From: Irregularibacter muris
GTDB lineage: Bacteria > Bacillota > Clostridia > Eubacteriales > Garciellaceae
Assembly (NCBI RefSeq): GCF_024622505.1
Contig: NZ_JANKAS010000001.1
Span: 394,808 to 458,807, forward strand
Length of the DNA: 64,000 nucleotides
Direction: 5' to 3'
Translations under genes and position numbers: made by a program
Notes under the pieces: generated by a model
The model's input: only the letters and a program-made list of their open reading frames with translations
Database searches by the model: none
What the model was told of the DNA's origin: nothing
Shown here: positions 55,644-64,000 of the stretch, in pieces
Layout of the letters: every line of letters begins with the position of its first letter
Position numbering within the stretch: the stretch's first letter is position 1

Positions 55644-55979
55644 ATGATATTATCATTGTCGCTTAATAACAAAACACTTATAGTAAAAATACGGGGGGAG
55701 TTAGATCATCATACTGCTGAGGAAATTCGTAATGAAATTGATCATGAATTAGATAATAATGCAGTGAAAAATATTTTGTTTGATTTTTCAGAGCTTAGCT
55801 TTATGGATAGTTCTGGAATAGGGGTATTGATGGGAAGATATAAGAAGATTTTACAAAGGAATGGACAAGCCGGAGTTTATCAAATAAACTCCCAAGTTAG
55901 AAGAGTGTTTGAGATATCAGGATTATTGAGAATACTTAAAGAATTTGAAAGCAAAGAACAAGCATTGGAGAATATATAA
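55644..55979 (+). CDS. spoIIAA: Anti-sigma-F factor antagonist SpoIIAA
   Basis: The 111-residue STAS-domain protein releases sigma F by binding SpoIIAB when unphosphorylated. The phosphorylation motif [15 protein letters not shown] contains the serine pair S56-S57 where SpoIIAB phosphorylates the family. GGAGGGAAAAAG precedes ATG 55644. It begins the spoIIAA-spoIIAB-sigF operon, 13 bases before the true spoIIAB start. Confidence 0.95.
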   Translation: MILSLSLNNKTLIVKIRGELDHHTAEEIRNEIDHELDNNAVKNILFDFSELSFMDSSGIGVLMGRYKKILQRNGQAGVYQINSQVRRVFEISGLLRILKEFESKEQALENI

Positions 55980-55992
55980 AGGAGTGCATAAA

Positions 55993-56424
55993 ATGGAATT
56001 TAGAAATGAGATGAAGGTAGAGTTTATTAGCAAATCTCAAAATGAAGCATTTGCTAGAGTAGTAGTATCAGCATTCATTGCCCAGCTAGATCCAACAATT
56101 GAAGAAATTGCCGATATCAAAACAGCGGTTTCTGAAGCAGTTACAAATGCTATCATTCATGGCTATGAAGATGATAAGGGAATAGTACAAATAAAATGCA
56201 ACATAATTAAGAACAGGATTGAAATAGAGATATCAGACGAGGGAAGAGGAATTTTAAATATAAATGAAGCAAGAGAACCTCTATATACTTCCAAACCAGA
56301 ACTTGAGCGCTCCGGAATGGGTTTTACGATTATGGAATCCTTTATGGATGAGATAGAAATATATTCAGAAGTGGGACAAGGGACAAGAATAAAAATGATT
56401 AAAGAATTGAAAAGTGTGGGTTAA
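55993..56424 (+). CDS. spoIIAB: Anti-sigma-F factor SpoIIAB
   Basis: The 143-residue GHKL-type serine kinase and anti-sigma factor holds sigma F inactive until the forespore forms. The N box reads [18 protein letters not shown], the G1 box DEGRGI, and the lid and G2 region [24 protein letters not shown] precedes ATG 55993; the longer frame from 55945 runs into spoIIAA and lacks a site. Confidence 0.95.
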   Translation: MEFRNEMKVEFISKSQNEAFARVVVSAFIAQLDPTIEEIADIKTAVSEAVTNAIIHGYEDDKGIVQIKCNIIKNRIEIEISDEGRGILNINEAREPLYTSKPELERSGMGFTIMESFMDEIEIYSEVGQGTRIKMIKELKSVG

Positions 56425-56443
56425 AAGATATGAGGAGTAGATA

Positions 56444-57214
56444 ATGATGGAGTGGAAGGAAAAATCCCATAAAAAAACTGGTAAATTATTAAGCCATGAG
56501 GAGACCATAGAATTAATAAAGCAAGCTCAAAAGGGCGATAAGAACGCTCAAGAAAGACTAGTATATTATAATTTAGGCCTTGTCAGGAGTATTGTAAAAA
56601 AGTTTCAAAATAGAAATAATGAAAGAGAGGACTTATTTCAATTAGGTAGCATAGGACTGATAAAAGCAATACAAAATTTTGATACATCTTATGAAGTTAG
56701 ATTTTCAACCTATGCCGTGCCCATGATTATGGGAGAAATTAAAAGGTTTTTAAGAGATGATGGGATTATAAAGGTAAGTCGTTCTTTAAAAGAAACCTAT
56801 CAAAAGATTCATGCAGTTAAAGAAAGCCTATCTAAAAAATTACATAGAGATCCAACCTTGGAGGAAATTGCAAGTGCATTAAATATGGAAAAAGAAGAAA
56901 TTGCTATGGCTTTAGAAGCTGGATACTCTCCTGAATATCTTTACGATACTATTCACCAAGACGATGGAACACCTATCTTATTAATAGATAAAATTAGTGA
57001 TGAAAATGTAGAGGATGATAATCTAGTAGAAATTTTAACCTTAAAGCAAATGATTTCACAATTAGAAGCTCGAGAAAGACAAATTGTTGTGATGAGATAT
57101 TTTCAAGATAAAACCCAAACGGAAATTGCTAAAAAATTGGGAATTTCACAGGTGCAGGTATCTAGAATTGAAAAGAAAATATTGGGTAAAATGAAGGAAG
57201 CGATGAAAAATTAA
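56444..57214 (+). CDS. sigF: RNA polymerase sigma factor SigF
   Basis: Sigma F is the first forespore-specific sigma factor. The 256-residue protein has region 2 (NLGLVRSIVKKFQNRNNERE, DLFQLGSIGLIKAIQNFD, FSTYAVPMIMGEIKRFLRDD), region 3 and region 4 with the helix-turn-helix TQTEIAKKLGISQVQVSRIE. Tandem ATGs at 56444 and 56447 follow a GAGGAG-like site. Its place after spoIIAB and before spoVA genes fits SigF rather than SigG. Confidence 0.95.
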   Translation: MMEWKEKSHKKTGKLLSHEETIELIKQAQKGDKNAQERLVYYNLGLVRSIVKKFQNRNNEREDLFQLGSIGLIKAIQNFDTSYEVRFSTYAVPMIMGEIKRFLRDDGIIKVSRSLKETYQKIHAVKESLSKKLHRDPTLEEIASALNMEKEEIAMALEAGYSPEYLYDTIHQDDGTPILLIDKISDENVEDDNLVEILTLKQMISQLEARERQIVVMRYFQDKTQTEIAKKLGISQVQVSRIEKKILGKMKEAMKN

Positions 57215-57240
57215 AAGGCATATGCCTTTTTTTTTCTTTT
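57213..57240 (+). terminator. Terminator after spoIIA operon
   Basis: AAAGGCATATGCCTTT is a perfect palindrome followed by a long T tract. Confidence 0.9.
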
Positions 57241-57280
57241 TTGTTCATACTAAGATAGAGAGTAGGGGGTGAAAATAAAA

Positions 57281-57472
57281 ATGAAAAAACACTACATTTC
57301 ATTTTTCATTATCGTGACATTAGTTGCAATAGGAATACTTTCCTTTGTAATAATACAGAATAAAGCTATAGAAAACCAGCCCAAAAAAGCTAAATTAGTT
57401 ATGGATATAGGAGGAAGAAGAAATGGAGAATGGGGAAAATATGATATATTTACAACCCAAAGAAAAGCTTAA
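57281..57472 (+). CDS. Small membrane protein ahead of spoVAA
   Basis: A 63-residue protein with an N-terminal membrane segment (YISFFIIVTLVAIGILSFVI) and a short hydrophilic tail. I do not recognise it. TAGGGGGTG precedes ATG 57281 (GTG 57269 is an alternative). Its last 32 bases overlap spoVAA in another frame, so translation is probably coupled. It could be a small spore-envelope protein. Confidence 0.55.
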   Translation: MKKHYISFFIIVTLVAIGILSFVIIQNKAIENQPKKAKLVMDIGGRRNGEWGKYDIFTTQRKA

Positions 57473-58046
57473 TATAATACAAGGTACTTCCATATATGTA
57501 GAAGATATATGTGAAATTATTGGAGAAGCTAAATTAATAGAAAAAGTAAAAAATATAGAAATCCTACAGGGGACTTATGAAAAAACCGTCTTTGTGGTAA
57601 GCCTAGTCATGGTGCTTGACAAGATAAGAAATAGCTTTCCTGAGCTTTATATTTATGTTTTAAATGAAAAGGATATACTGATACAAGTAGAAGAAACAAA
57701 AAATATAAAAACTACAATATTTGAAAAAATTAAAATTGTTTTAGTATGTTTGTTACTATTGATTGGCGCTGGAGTAACGATGATGAATTTCCATGCAGAT
57801 GTCAATATGGTGGAGGCGCAGAAAAATTTTTATAAAATGGTGACAGGCAAAAATGTAGAAAAACCCTTGTGGATAGCTATTCCCTACTCCCTTGGGATAG
57901 GGATAGGAATGATGGTATTCTTCAATCATCTATCTCCCAAAAAAAGGAAAACAGATCAACCCAGTCCCTTGGATTTGGAGATGGATTCCTATCAAAATAA
58001 TATTGATGATTTTATGAGAAATAATAAAAAGGAGAGTAAAAATTGA
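57441..58046 (+). CDS. spoVAA: Stage V sporulation protein AA
   Basis: The 201-residue protein starts MIYLQPKEKLNIIQGTSIYV and has a soluble N-terminal domain, then membrane segments (KIVLVCLLLLIGAGVTMMNF and LWIAIPYSLGIGIGMMVFF) around the conserved FHADVNMVEAQKNFYKM, all typical of SpoVAA. SpoVA proteins handle dipicolinic acid uptake and release in spores. ATG 57441 follows GGAGAATGGGG; the longer frame from 57423 would use that site as coding sequence. Confidence 0.88.
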   Translation: MIYLQPKEKLNIIQGTSIYVEDICEIIGEAKLIEKVKNIEILQGTYEKTVFVVSLVMVLDKIRNSFPELYIYVLNEKDILIQVEETKNIKTTIFEKIKIVLVCLLLLIGAGVTMMNFHADVNMVEAQKNFYKMVTGKNVEKPLWIAIPYSLGIGIGMMVFFNHLSPKKRKTDQPSPLDLEMDSYQNNIDDFMRNNKKESKN

Positions 58047-58471
58047 GTTGGCTAAAGTATTTTCTTATGACTATAGTTTCAATATCGGGGGGGATGGTGG
58101 TAGGCACAGCGCTTACATCCTTCTTAATTATACTGGATATCATTCCTCGCCTAGCCCAACTTACCAATAATCAAAGACTTTCTTGTTTATATGAAATCCT
58201 ATTGGTGCTTGGAAGTACTAGTTGTTCATTGTTTTATCTTCTCGATATTAACTTTCCCTTGGGAAATATTTTTGCGGTGCTACTGGGAAGTTTTATAGGA
58301 ATATTTGTAGGATTATTTACGGCAGCCCTAACAGAAGTTTTAAATGTTATGCCTATTATGACCAAAAGATTACAGGTGGAGAGATATGTGAAACCTATTA
58401 TTGTATCCATAGCTCTAGGCAAGATGTTAGGCTCCATAGTATTTTGGTTTTATTCAGGACTTTATGGATAA
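58043..58471 (+). CDS. spoVAB: Stage V sporulation protein AB
   Basis: The 142-residue protein has about four membrane segments and the SpoVAB pattern GGMVVGTALTSFLIILDIIP, LGSFIGIFVGLFTAALTEVL and VLNVMPIMTKRL. The TTG start 58043 overlaps the spoVAA stop (TTGA), with GGAGAG upstream, so the two are coupled. In Bacillus, spoVAC follows; here it does not. Confidence 0.88.
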   Translation: MSWLKYFLMTIVSISGGMVVGTALTSFLIILDIIPRLAQLTNNQRLSCLYEILLVLGSTSCSLFYLLDINFPLGNIFAVLLGSFIGIFVGLFTAALTEVLNVMPIMTKRLQVERYVKPIIVSIALGKMLGSIVFWFYSGLYG

Positions 58472-58583
58472 AATTATATTTGAGTACAATCCTATTATGG
58501 TTTTTTAATGAGTAGATCCATACTTTTGAAGCATTTTTATAAATATAAGGTCTAGGCGGGATAATATGACATGAAAAAGAGAA

Positions 58584-59183
58584 GTGATCATTGTTACTGA
58601 TGGAGACAGAATAGCAAAGAGAGCGGTAGAGATAGCTACAAGCAATATTGGTGGCCGTTGTATTTCAGACTCTTCGGGGAATCCTACAGTGTTAACCGGC
58701 AAAGAAATTATTAGATTAATAAAGACAGCAAAACATGATCCTGTAGTAATTATGTTGGATGATAATGGCGATATCGGAATGGGAGAAGGAGAAAAAGCTT
58801 TATTAGAAATTTATAAAGATCAAGATATAAAAATATTGGGAGTAATTGCTGTTGCCTCTAATACTCATTATGCCAAAGGAACCAAGATACATTTTTCAGT
58901 GACAGGTTCTGGGGAAATAAGTAAGTCTGTGGTAAATAAATATGGTCAAAAAACCAAGAAGAAAGTACTTAAAGGCGATACAGTGGACATTTTACGAGAA
59001 TTAGATATTTACCCCATAATCGGCATTGGAGATCCTGGAAAAATGATGGGGAAGGATGATTGGATCATGGGCGCGCCAATTCTTACTAAAGCCATGGAAA
59101 TAATTTTAAGTAGTCATCATGATGAAAAACAATGGCATTCAACAGACAGTAATAATAGAACAAATAAAAACAAGAGGTCATGA
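58584..59183 (+). CDS. spoVAEa: Stage V sporulation protein AE, SpoVAEa type
   Basis: The 199-residue soluble protein matches SpoVAEa: IIVTDGDRIAKRAVEIATSN, IGGRCISDSSGNPTVLTGKE, VVIMLDDNGDIGMGEGEKAL, GVIAVASNTHYAKGTKIHF and DDWIMGAPILTKAMEIIL. GTG 58584 is the only in-frame start after TGA 58572, but the site before it is poor. The ATG at 58571 reads MKKR in another frame, as expected of the family start, so a two-base loss in the GA-rich AAGAGAAG stretch is possible. It lies 112 bases after spoVAB. Confidence 0.82.
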   Translation: MIIVTDGDRIAKRAVEIATSNIGGRCISDSSGNPTVLTGKEIIRLIKTAKHDPVVIMLDDNGDIGMGEGEKALLEIYKDQDIKILGVIAVASNTHYAKGTKIHFSVTGSGEISKSVVNKYGQKTKKKVLKGDTVDILRELDIYPIIGIGDPGKMMGKDDWIMGAPILTKAMEIILSSHHDEKQWHSTDSNNRTNKNKRS

Positions 59184-59200
59184 CCTCTTGTTTTTATTTG
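59165..59200. terminator. Terminator between spoVAEa and the PBP gene
   Basis: AACAAGAGGTCATGACCTCTTG is mostly a perfect palindrome (CAAGAGGT/ACCTCTTG core) with A and T tracts on the two sides; the spoVAEa stop is inside it. Confidence 0.88.
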
Positions 59201-59211
59201 CCTTATTGGAA

Positions 59212-62200
59212 CTAAGGAGTGTCATTTTCATTATTGTTGTTGCCATTTTCCTTGTCTGGCTCGGCACTATAGCTAAAACCAGTAATATTCCAGTTCTTTG
59301 CTTGGTCTCCGGCGCCTACAGTGACGAGAAGAGAAGGCTTAGATCCAGTAATATCCACTTCAATGGTTTGAGATGAACCTGACTGAACAGAAAATGAAGT
59401 AGCATTTAAATTCATATTTACTGGATTTAAAACTATATCAAAGCTTCCAGAATAGTTTTTGAGAGATGGTTTTAAAATAACCCTATATTGATTATCTTTT
59501 AATTTGTGTATTGTATTATTAAGTTTCAATTCTTGGGGTATAGCATCATCTACGTTAATGGTTATGGAAGCTGTTCTGGTATAATCTTTTTCTACTTCTT
59601 CTCCATTTTCCTGGGTTTTATATTTAAATTGTACCTGGGCAGTTATATTGGCGCTTCCCTGGGCCAGTCCTTTAATTAGCCCACTTTTTGGATCAAGGAT
59701 TTGAACGGCATCACTATCAGAGGAATATTGTATATTTCCTATTTTTATCTGATCACCATGACTGGCATGTCCCCGTACCTCTAGTTGGAGTTCCTCACCA
59801 ATCTGAATCCTATCCTTAGGGGCAAAAATCTGTATCTCTTCTGAAGAGTTTTGACCATGGATAGTACAAAAATCATTTTCAGCAGGAGCAATAACATCTT
59901 GTTCATTTTTTGGAACATAATTAGCATTGAGGGGTTTCACTGATCCTGGGAAACGATTATCGGGCTTTTTGATAAATACTTTTGACTGTACCAATTCAGC
60001 TGGACAGTATTCCGTTGCTAATTTGTTTGTAGTAATATCTACTTCATACTCAACATGATAATTGTCTTTCTCCTTGGGCACTGTTCCACTAATGAATAAT
60101 TCTGAAATTATGGTTGAGCCCCGTGGATCTTTGGCAGATAATTCTGTAGGAGCTAATCCAGACACACTATCCACTTGAGCAGATACAATTCCTCCAGGAT
60201 TTCCAGGGAATCTTTGGCCTTTTAAGTCTTTATGAATACCTCTCATTACAGACTCCCACATGGATGCAGGACCAGGCTTAGAACCCCCGTATATACCAAT
60301 ATTCATTCTATAGGTTTTTCCCTTGGAAACCACTTTATTTTCGTCATATCCGTACCAGACAGCAGCTGTATAATTTGGAGTATATCCTACAAACCATGCA
60401 TGCATATTTTCATTGGTTGTACCAGTTTTTCCGGCGATGTCCACTCCAGGTACTGAAATATTGGTTGTCCCTCCCCTGGGAACATCTTTGAGTACATCAG
60501 TTAATAAATAGGCTGTTTGGGCTGAAATAACTTGAATTTTATCGGATTTATTTTCTAGGACAATATTGCCATTTCGATCTTCTACTTTGGTATAGAAAGT
60601 AGGTTCAGATCTAGCACCTTGGGCGGGAAAAGCACTAAAGGCACTCGCCATGTCTAGAGGAGTTTGACCATGGGTATATCCTCCTAAAGCTAAGGCACTG
60701 GGAATTAAATCATTTGCTTTACCCTCTGTAACAATATCTAAGCCAAATTTTTTCCCGTATTGTACGGATGTTTCTACACCAACATCTTCTAAAGCTTGTA
60801 CAGCTACTATGTTTGTAGATTTAAATAAACCATTCCGGACAGTGGTCATTCCCCCATGTCCGCCCCCTGCATTTTTAGGCTTCCATGATCCTATTTTTAT
60901 AGGGACATCATCATAGGTAGTGGCTAAAGTAATAGATTTTTCTTCTATTCCAGGAGCATAGACAGTTAAAGGCTTTGTCGATGAACCAGGCTGAAAATGT
61001 TGTAGGGCTCTATTTAAAGATCGATTTCTTTCTTTATTTCTCCCCCCAGTGATGCCAACTACATGTCCTGTTTTATTATCAATCACTACCATAGCCCCCT
61101 CAGGGGTATAATTAATATTTTCACCGGTTTCTTGGGATTTGGCTATAGAAGCCTGTTTCGCTGCGGAAGACTGATTAGGAAACATTTTGTCATTTTTAAA
61201 ATTATCATCCATAACAGATTGAATTTTAGGGTCTATAGTAGCATGGACCTTTAATCCACTATTAATTAAGTAACTAGTAGCTTCTTCCTTATTATAATTA
61301 TATTTTTCCATTAAATCATTTACTACTTGATCATATACTGCATCAGTAAAATAAGAATAAATAGGAGGATCCACTGGTTCCACTAAACCAAATTGGTTGT
61401 TTTTAAGTTGTTCTTGTGCTTCACTATATTGCTCATCATTAATATGACCTAATTCTTTCATCTTGGCAATTATGGTTAATGCTCTATTTTTGTTTTTATC
61501 TGAATAAATCAAAGTTTTTCCATCTTCTTCATAAGCAAGCCCAAAACTACCATCTTCTTTTTCCTCAATAATATAGGGCTTATAGCTAGATGGTGCCTTT
61601 GGAATGGCTGCTAATACAGCAGCTTGAGCTATGGTTAAATCTGCGACATCCTTGCGAAAGTAGGTCTCAGATGCAGCCTGAATACCATGAGCATAGGCGA
61701 AGTTGATTTTGTTTAAATATGCACCTAAAATTTCCTCTTTGGTCATAGACCTTTCTAGTTGAGTTGCTAAATAAACCTCTTGGACTTTTCTTTTCAGGCT
61801 TTTCTCAGAAGTTAAATGAGTGAGTTTAATAAGTTGTTGGGTAATCGTGCTCCCCCCAGCAGTTTTAAGATTGCCAGCCTTTATACCCTGTAAGACAGCT
61901 TGTCCAATTCCTTGGATATCAAATCCTTTATGTTTTTCAAAACGTTCGTCTTCAATAGATATAAAAGCCTTTTGAACCATATCAGGTATATCCTCAATGG
62001 AAACTACCTCACGTTTTTCTTTCCCTTGTAACTCCTGATAAAAGTCACCATTTTTATCTACTATGACGGATGGTTCCATATAAACGAAATTATCCTTATT
62101 CAATGGTTCAGCACTTCTAATGTAGGAAAATACGACACCACCCACAGTACCTGCCCCAATAATGGTAACTAATAAGATAATTATCAGGGATAAACGCCAA

Positions 62201-62268
62201 AAATTTATTCCTGATTTCTTCTTTTTATTCCCTTTTCTTTTATTATTTTTTTGTTGATCGTCAGACAT
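59212..62268 (-). CDS. Class A penicillin-binding protein (PBP1A-like)
   Basis: The 1018-residue bifunctional peptidoglycan synthase has a basic cytoplasmic start, one membrane anchor (LIIILLVTIIGAGTVGGVVF), a GT51 transglycosylase domain (FISIEDERFEKHKGFD, GGSTITQQLIKL, RKVQEVYLATQLE) and a transpeptidase domain. The nucleophile is S430 in SSTKP and the KTGT motif is in GKTGTTNENMHAW. A C-terminal extension (about 790-1018) looks like Big/Ig-type domains, ending in an Asn/Glu-rich tail. AAAGGAGGATAAG precedes ATG 62268. Single gene, divergent from yunB. Confidence 0.94.
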   Translation of the reverse strand: MSDDQQKNNKRKGNKKKKSGINFWRLSLIIILLVTIIGAGTVGGVVFSYIRSAEPLNKDNFVYMEPSVIVDKNGDFYQELQGKEKREVVSIEDIPDMVQKAFISIEDERFEKHKGFDIQGIGQAVLQGIKAGNLKTAGGSTITQQLIKLTHLTSEKSLKRKVQEVYLATQLERSMTKEEILGAYLNKINFAYAHGIQAASETYFRKDVADLTIAQAAVLAAIPKAPSSYKPYIIEEKEDGSFGLAYEEDGKTLIYSDKNKNRALTIIAKMKELGHINDEQYSEAQEQLKNNQFGLVEPVDPPIYSYFTDAVYDQVVNDLMEKYNYNKEEATSYLINSGLKVHATIDPKIQSVMDDNFKNDKMFPNQSSAAKQASIAKSQETGENINYTPEGAMVVIDNKTGHVVGITGGRNKERNRSLNRALQHFQPGSSTKPLTVYAPGIEEKSITLATTYDDVPIKIGSWKPKNAGGGHGGMTTVRNGLFKSTNIVAVQALEDVGVETSVQYGKKFGLDIVTEGKANDLIPSALALGGYTHGQTPLDMASAFSAFPAQGARSEPTFYTKVEDRNGNIVLENKSDKIQVISAQTAYLLTDVLKDVPRGGTTNISVPGVDIAGKTGTTNENMHAWFVGYTPNYTAAVWYGYDENKVVSKGKTYRMNIGIYGGSKPGPASMWESVMRGIHKDLKGQRFPGNPGGIVSAQVDSVSGLAPTELSAKDPRGSTIISELFISGTVPKEKDNYHVEYEVDITTNKLATEYCPAELVQSKVFIKKPDNRFPGSVKPLNANYVPKNEQDVIAPAENDFCTIHGQNSSEEIQIFAPKDRIQIGEELQLEVRGHASHGDQIKIGNIQYSSDSDAVQILDPKSGLIKGLAQGSANITAQVQFKYKTQENGEEVEKDYTRTASITINVDDAIPQELKLNNTIHKLKDNQYRVILKPSLKNYSGSFDIVLNPVNMNLNATSFSVQSGSSQTIEVDITGSKPSLLVTVGAGDQAKNWNITGFSYSAEPDKENGNNNNENDTP

Positions 62269-62488
62269 GTCTTATCCTCCTTTAATAGAGTAAGAACTAA
62301 AAGTTCCTAAAATAAATAATGATATTCTATATTACCACATATTATAATAACAATTATAACATATAAGCAATAAATGATAGGAAATTTATATCAAATATGC
62401 ATACTTTATATATAAATCAAATAAATGAATCAATAAGAAGAGGGAACACATATAATGATAGTATTATAGATGGAAGGAAGAAACTAAG

Positions 62489-63166
62489 ATGGTAAAAAGG
62501 GGATTGAGAAATAAAAGAAAGTTTACAACCTTCTTTGTGGTGTTTATATCTATAGTTATTATTATATATGCATTTATATTTGTAGATAGACAAATTAGAC
62601 CTACAGTGGAGGCTTTATCAGAAGTGCAAGCAAGAATTATCGGTACCCAAGCAATTAACGATGGGATAAGCGAAGTCTTAGCAACAGATATAAACTATAA
62701 TGATTTAATTGATATTATGAAGGATGAACAAGGAAATATAACATTAATGCAAGCCAATACCGTTGCTATAAATATGATGTCGTCAAATATCGTGTCGGCA
62801 GTTCAAAATAAGATGAAGGTGGTTAGTAATAAAATACTTAGAATTCCACTGGGAAATATTTTAGGAAGTCAGGTTTTATCCAGCTATGGTCCTAAATTTG
62901 ATATAGAAATTATACCAGCAGGTTCAGTAATCGTAGATTTTTATACAGAATTTGAACAGGCGGGAATTAATCAGACCATACATAGAATCTATCTAAAAGT
63001 AACAACAAAAGTTCAAATTATCGCACCCTTATCTAGTAAAGCAGTAGAAATTATATCCAATGTACCTATAGCCGAGACAGTGATAGTTGGGAGAGTACCT
63101 GAAAGCTACATTAATATACCAAATGATTTAGAAAATAAAGATCTTCTAAATATAATCAATCCATAA
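62489..63166 (+). CDS. yunB: Sporulation protein YunB
   Basis: The 225-residue protein has an N-terminal membrane segment (TTFFVVFISIVIIIYAFIFV) and the YunB pattern IRPTVEALSEVQARIIGTQA, QANTVAINMMSSNIVSAVQN and IPLGNILGSQVLSSYGPK. In B. subtilis yunB belongs to the sigma-E regulon and is needed for full sporulation; the mechanism is unknown. A GATGGAAGGAAG site precedes ATG 62489. Single gene before the rRNA operon. Confidence 0.9.
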   Translation: MVKRGLRNKRKFTTFFVVFISIVIIIYAFIFVDRQIRPTVEALSEVQARIIGTQAINDGISEVLATDINYNDLIDIMKDEQGNITLMQANTVAINMMSSNIVSAVQNKMKVVSNKILRIPLGNILGSQVLSSYGPKFDIEIIPAGSVIVDFYTEFEQAGINQTIHRIYLKVTTKVQIIAPLSSKAVEIISNVPIAETVIVGRVPESYINIPNDLENKDLLNIINP

Positions 63167-63195
63167 AATACAAACAATTTTATAGACTATTTATT

Positions 63196-63230
63196 GAGAT
63201 AATCTTAAATAAGATTATCTCATCTTATTG
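63196..63230 (+). terminator. Terminator after yunB
   Basis: GAGATAATCTTA (63196-63207) pairs with TAAGATTATCTC (63210-63221), followed by ATCTTATT. Confidence 0.8.
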
Positions 63231-63379
63231 TATTCTATAAGACTTTATTTATAAACTAGAATAGCTACTTTAAATTCATTAATTTTCCAGTTGAAAAGCG
63301 AGAAGAAGCATGATAAGCTATAAAAGCTCTCCGAGAGAGGGCAAAATAAACAGCATAATAAGAAAAAAGAAAAAAGCTG

Positions 63380-63408
63380 TTGACAGCTTTGCAGAAACCT
63401 GTTAAAGT
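63380..63408 (+). promoter_or_regulatory. rrn promoter P1
   Basis: TTGACA (63380-63385), a 17-base spacer and TAAAGT (63403-63408). The 14-mer TAGTAAGAGTCGCC follows from 63408. Confidence 0.75.
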
Positions 63409-63510
63409 AGTAAGAGTCGCCAGCAAGGGACGAAACAGCACCTACTTACAGTAGGGGATAGCCTGGGAAACAACTTCAAAGAATTTCTTCCAAAGAAATA
63501 AAAAAAGTTG

Positions 63511-63539
63511 TTGACAAAAGAAATGCCAGGCTATATAAT
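63511..63539 (+). promoter_or_regulatory. rrn promoter P2
   Basis: TTGACA (63511-63516), a 17-base spacer and TATAAT (63534-63539), a full consensus. The same 14-mer TAGTAAGAGTCGCC follows from 63539. A boxA-like TGATCTTTGAAAA for antitermination lies at 63576-63588. Confidence 0.92.
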
Positions 63540-63675
63540 AGTAAGAGTCGCCGCAAGAAAAGGCGACAAAGAAATTGATCTTTGAAAATAGAACAGTGTA
63601 AGGAAGTAAGGGCAAAACCTTAATTCTTTTGAAACAAATAATAAGCCAGAAGATTCTGGCTAGGATAAACAAACT

Positions 63676-64000
<325 letters not shown>

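Noticed and set aside
57215..57280. Sigma-G promoter of the spoVA transcript
   Set aside because: CATACTA resembles a -10 box, but the only -35-like GCATA is 23 bases away, inside the sigF terminator; spacing should be about 17-18.
62380..62480. Sigma-E promoter of yunB
   Set aside because: A CATACTTT-like -10 is present, but no -35 element at proper spacing was found by eye.

Overview
The window is AT-rich, compactly coded DNA from an anaerobic, endospore-forming member of the Clostridia. The evidence is AGGAGG-type ribosome binding sites, two T-box leaders, an L20-type infC leader, sporulation genes (spoIIAA-spoIIAB-sigF, spoVA genes, ytxC, yunB), pflBA plus adhE fermentation genes and a Firmicutes-type 16S rRNA start. 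An in-frame UGA at the catalytic position of msrA, followed by a SECIS-like hairpin, shows that the organism uses selenocysteine. Selenocysteine MsrA is known from Alkaliphilus oremlandii, so an Alkaliphilus-like lineage is my best guess. There are no transposases, phage genes, CRISPR arrays or tRNAs, so this is core chromosome.

Layout. 1-5 kb: lemA (partial), TPM-domain protein, recJ, selenoprotein msrA, a MITE-like palindromic element and a TraB-family membrane protein. 5-11 kb: an orphan Fur box, a class IV aminotransferase, a MoaB/Mog-domain protein, a nitroreductase, DUF421 and DUF4363 proteins, a HAD phosphatase and a DUF1450 protein. 11-23 kb: translation block: ytxC, DUF445, T-box-thrS, a compact FtsH-like protease (minus strand), infC-rpmI-rplT behind an L20 leader, a 23S-type rRNA methyltransferase, T-box-pheST. 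23-33 kb: zapA, a U32 peptidase, a two-component pair, mutS2 and an Old Yellow Enzyme homologue. 33-36 kb: the least explained part: a predicted C-rich small RNA, an unlisted small minus-strand gene, a structured leader with a strong promoter, and four small, mostly membrane proteins, then a CBS-domain protein.

36-45 kb: pflA and pflB (minus) diverge from adhE, with repressor-like sites at both promoters. Then an orphan xanthine-dehydrogenase-type FAD subunit coupled to an MtaD-like deaminase, mecA (minus) and the L25 gene. 45-55 kb: a TAXI TRAP transporter (receptor, DUF1850, fused permease), a lipoprotein, a short MoeA-like protein, a Gate-domain pair and a nifS-thiI sulfur-transfer pair. 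55-64 kb: spoIIA operon (candidate sigma-H promoter), spoVAA, spoVAB and spoVAEa without the usual genes between them, a class A penicillin-binding protein (minus), yunB, then tandem rRNA promoters and the first 325 bases of a 16S rRNA gene.

The most interesting signals are the Sec-MsrA, a 13-bp operator shared by the pfl promoter and the predicted small RNA promoter, the structured leader near 33.8 kb, and an ~77-bp structured repeat present both upstream of infC and near 49.5 kb. All functional assignments rest on reading translated motifs by eye; no database search was run.
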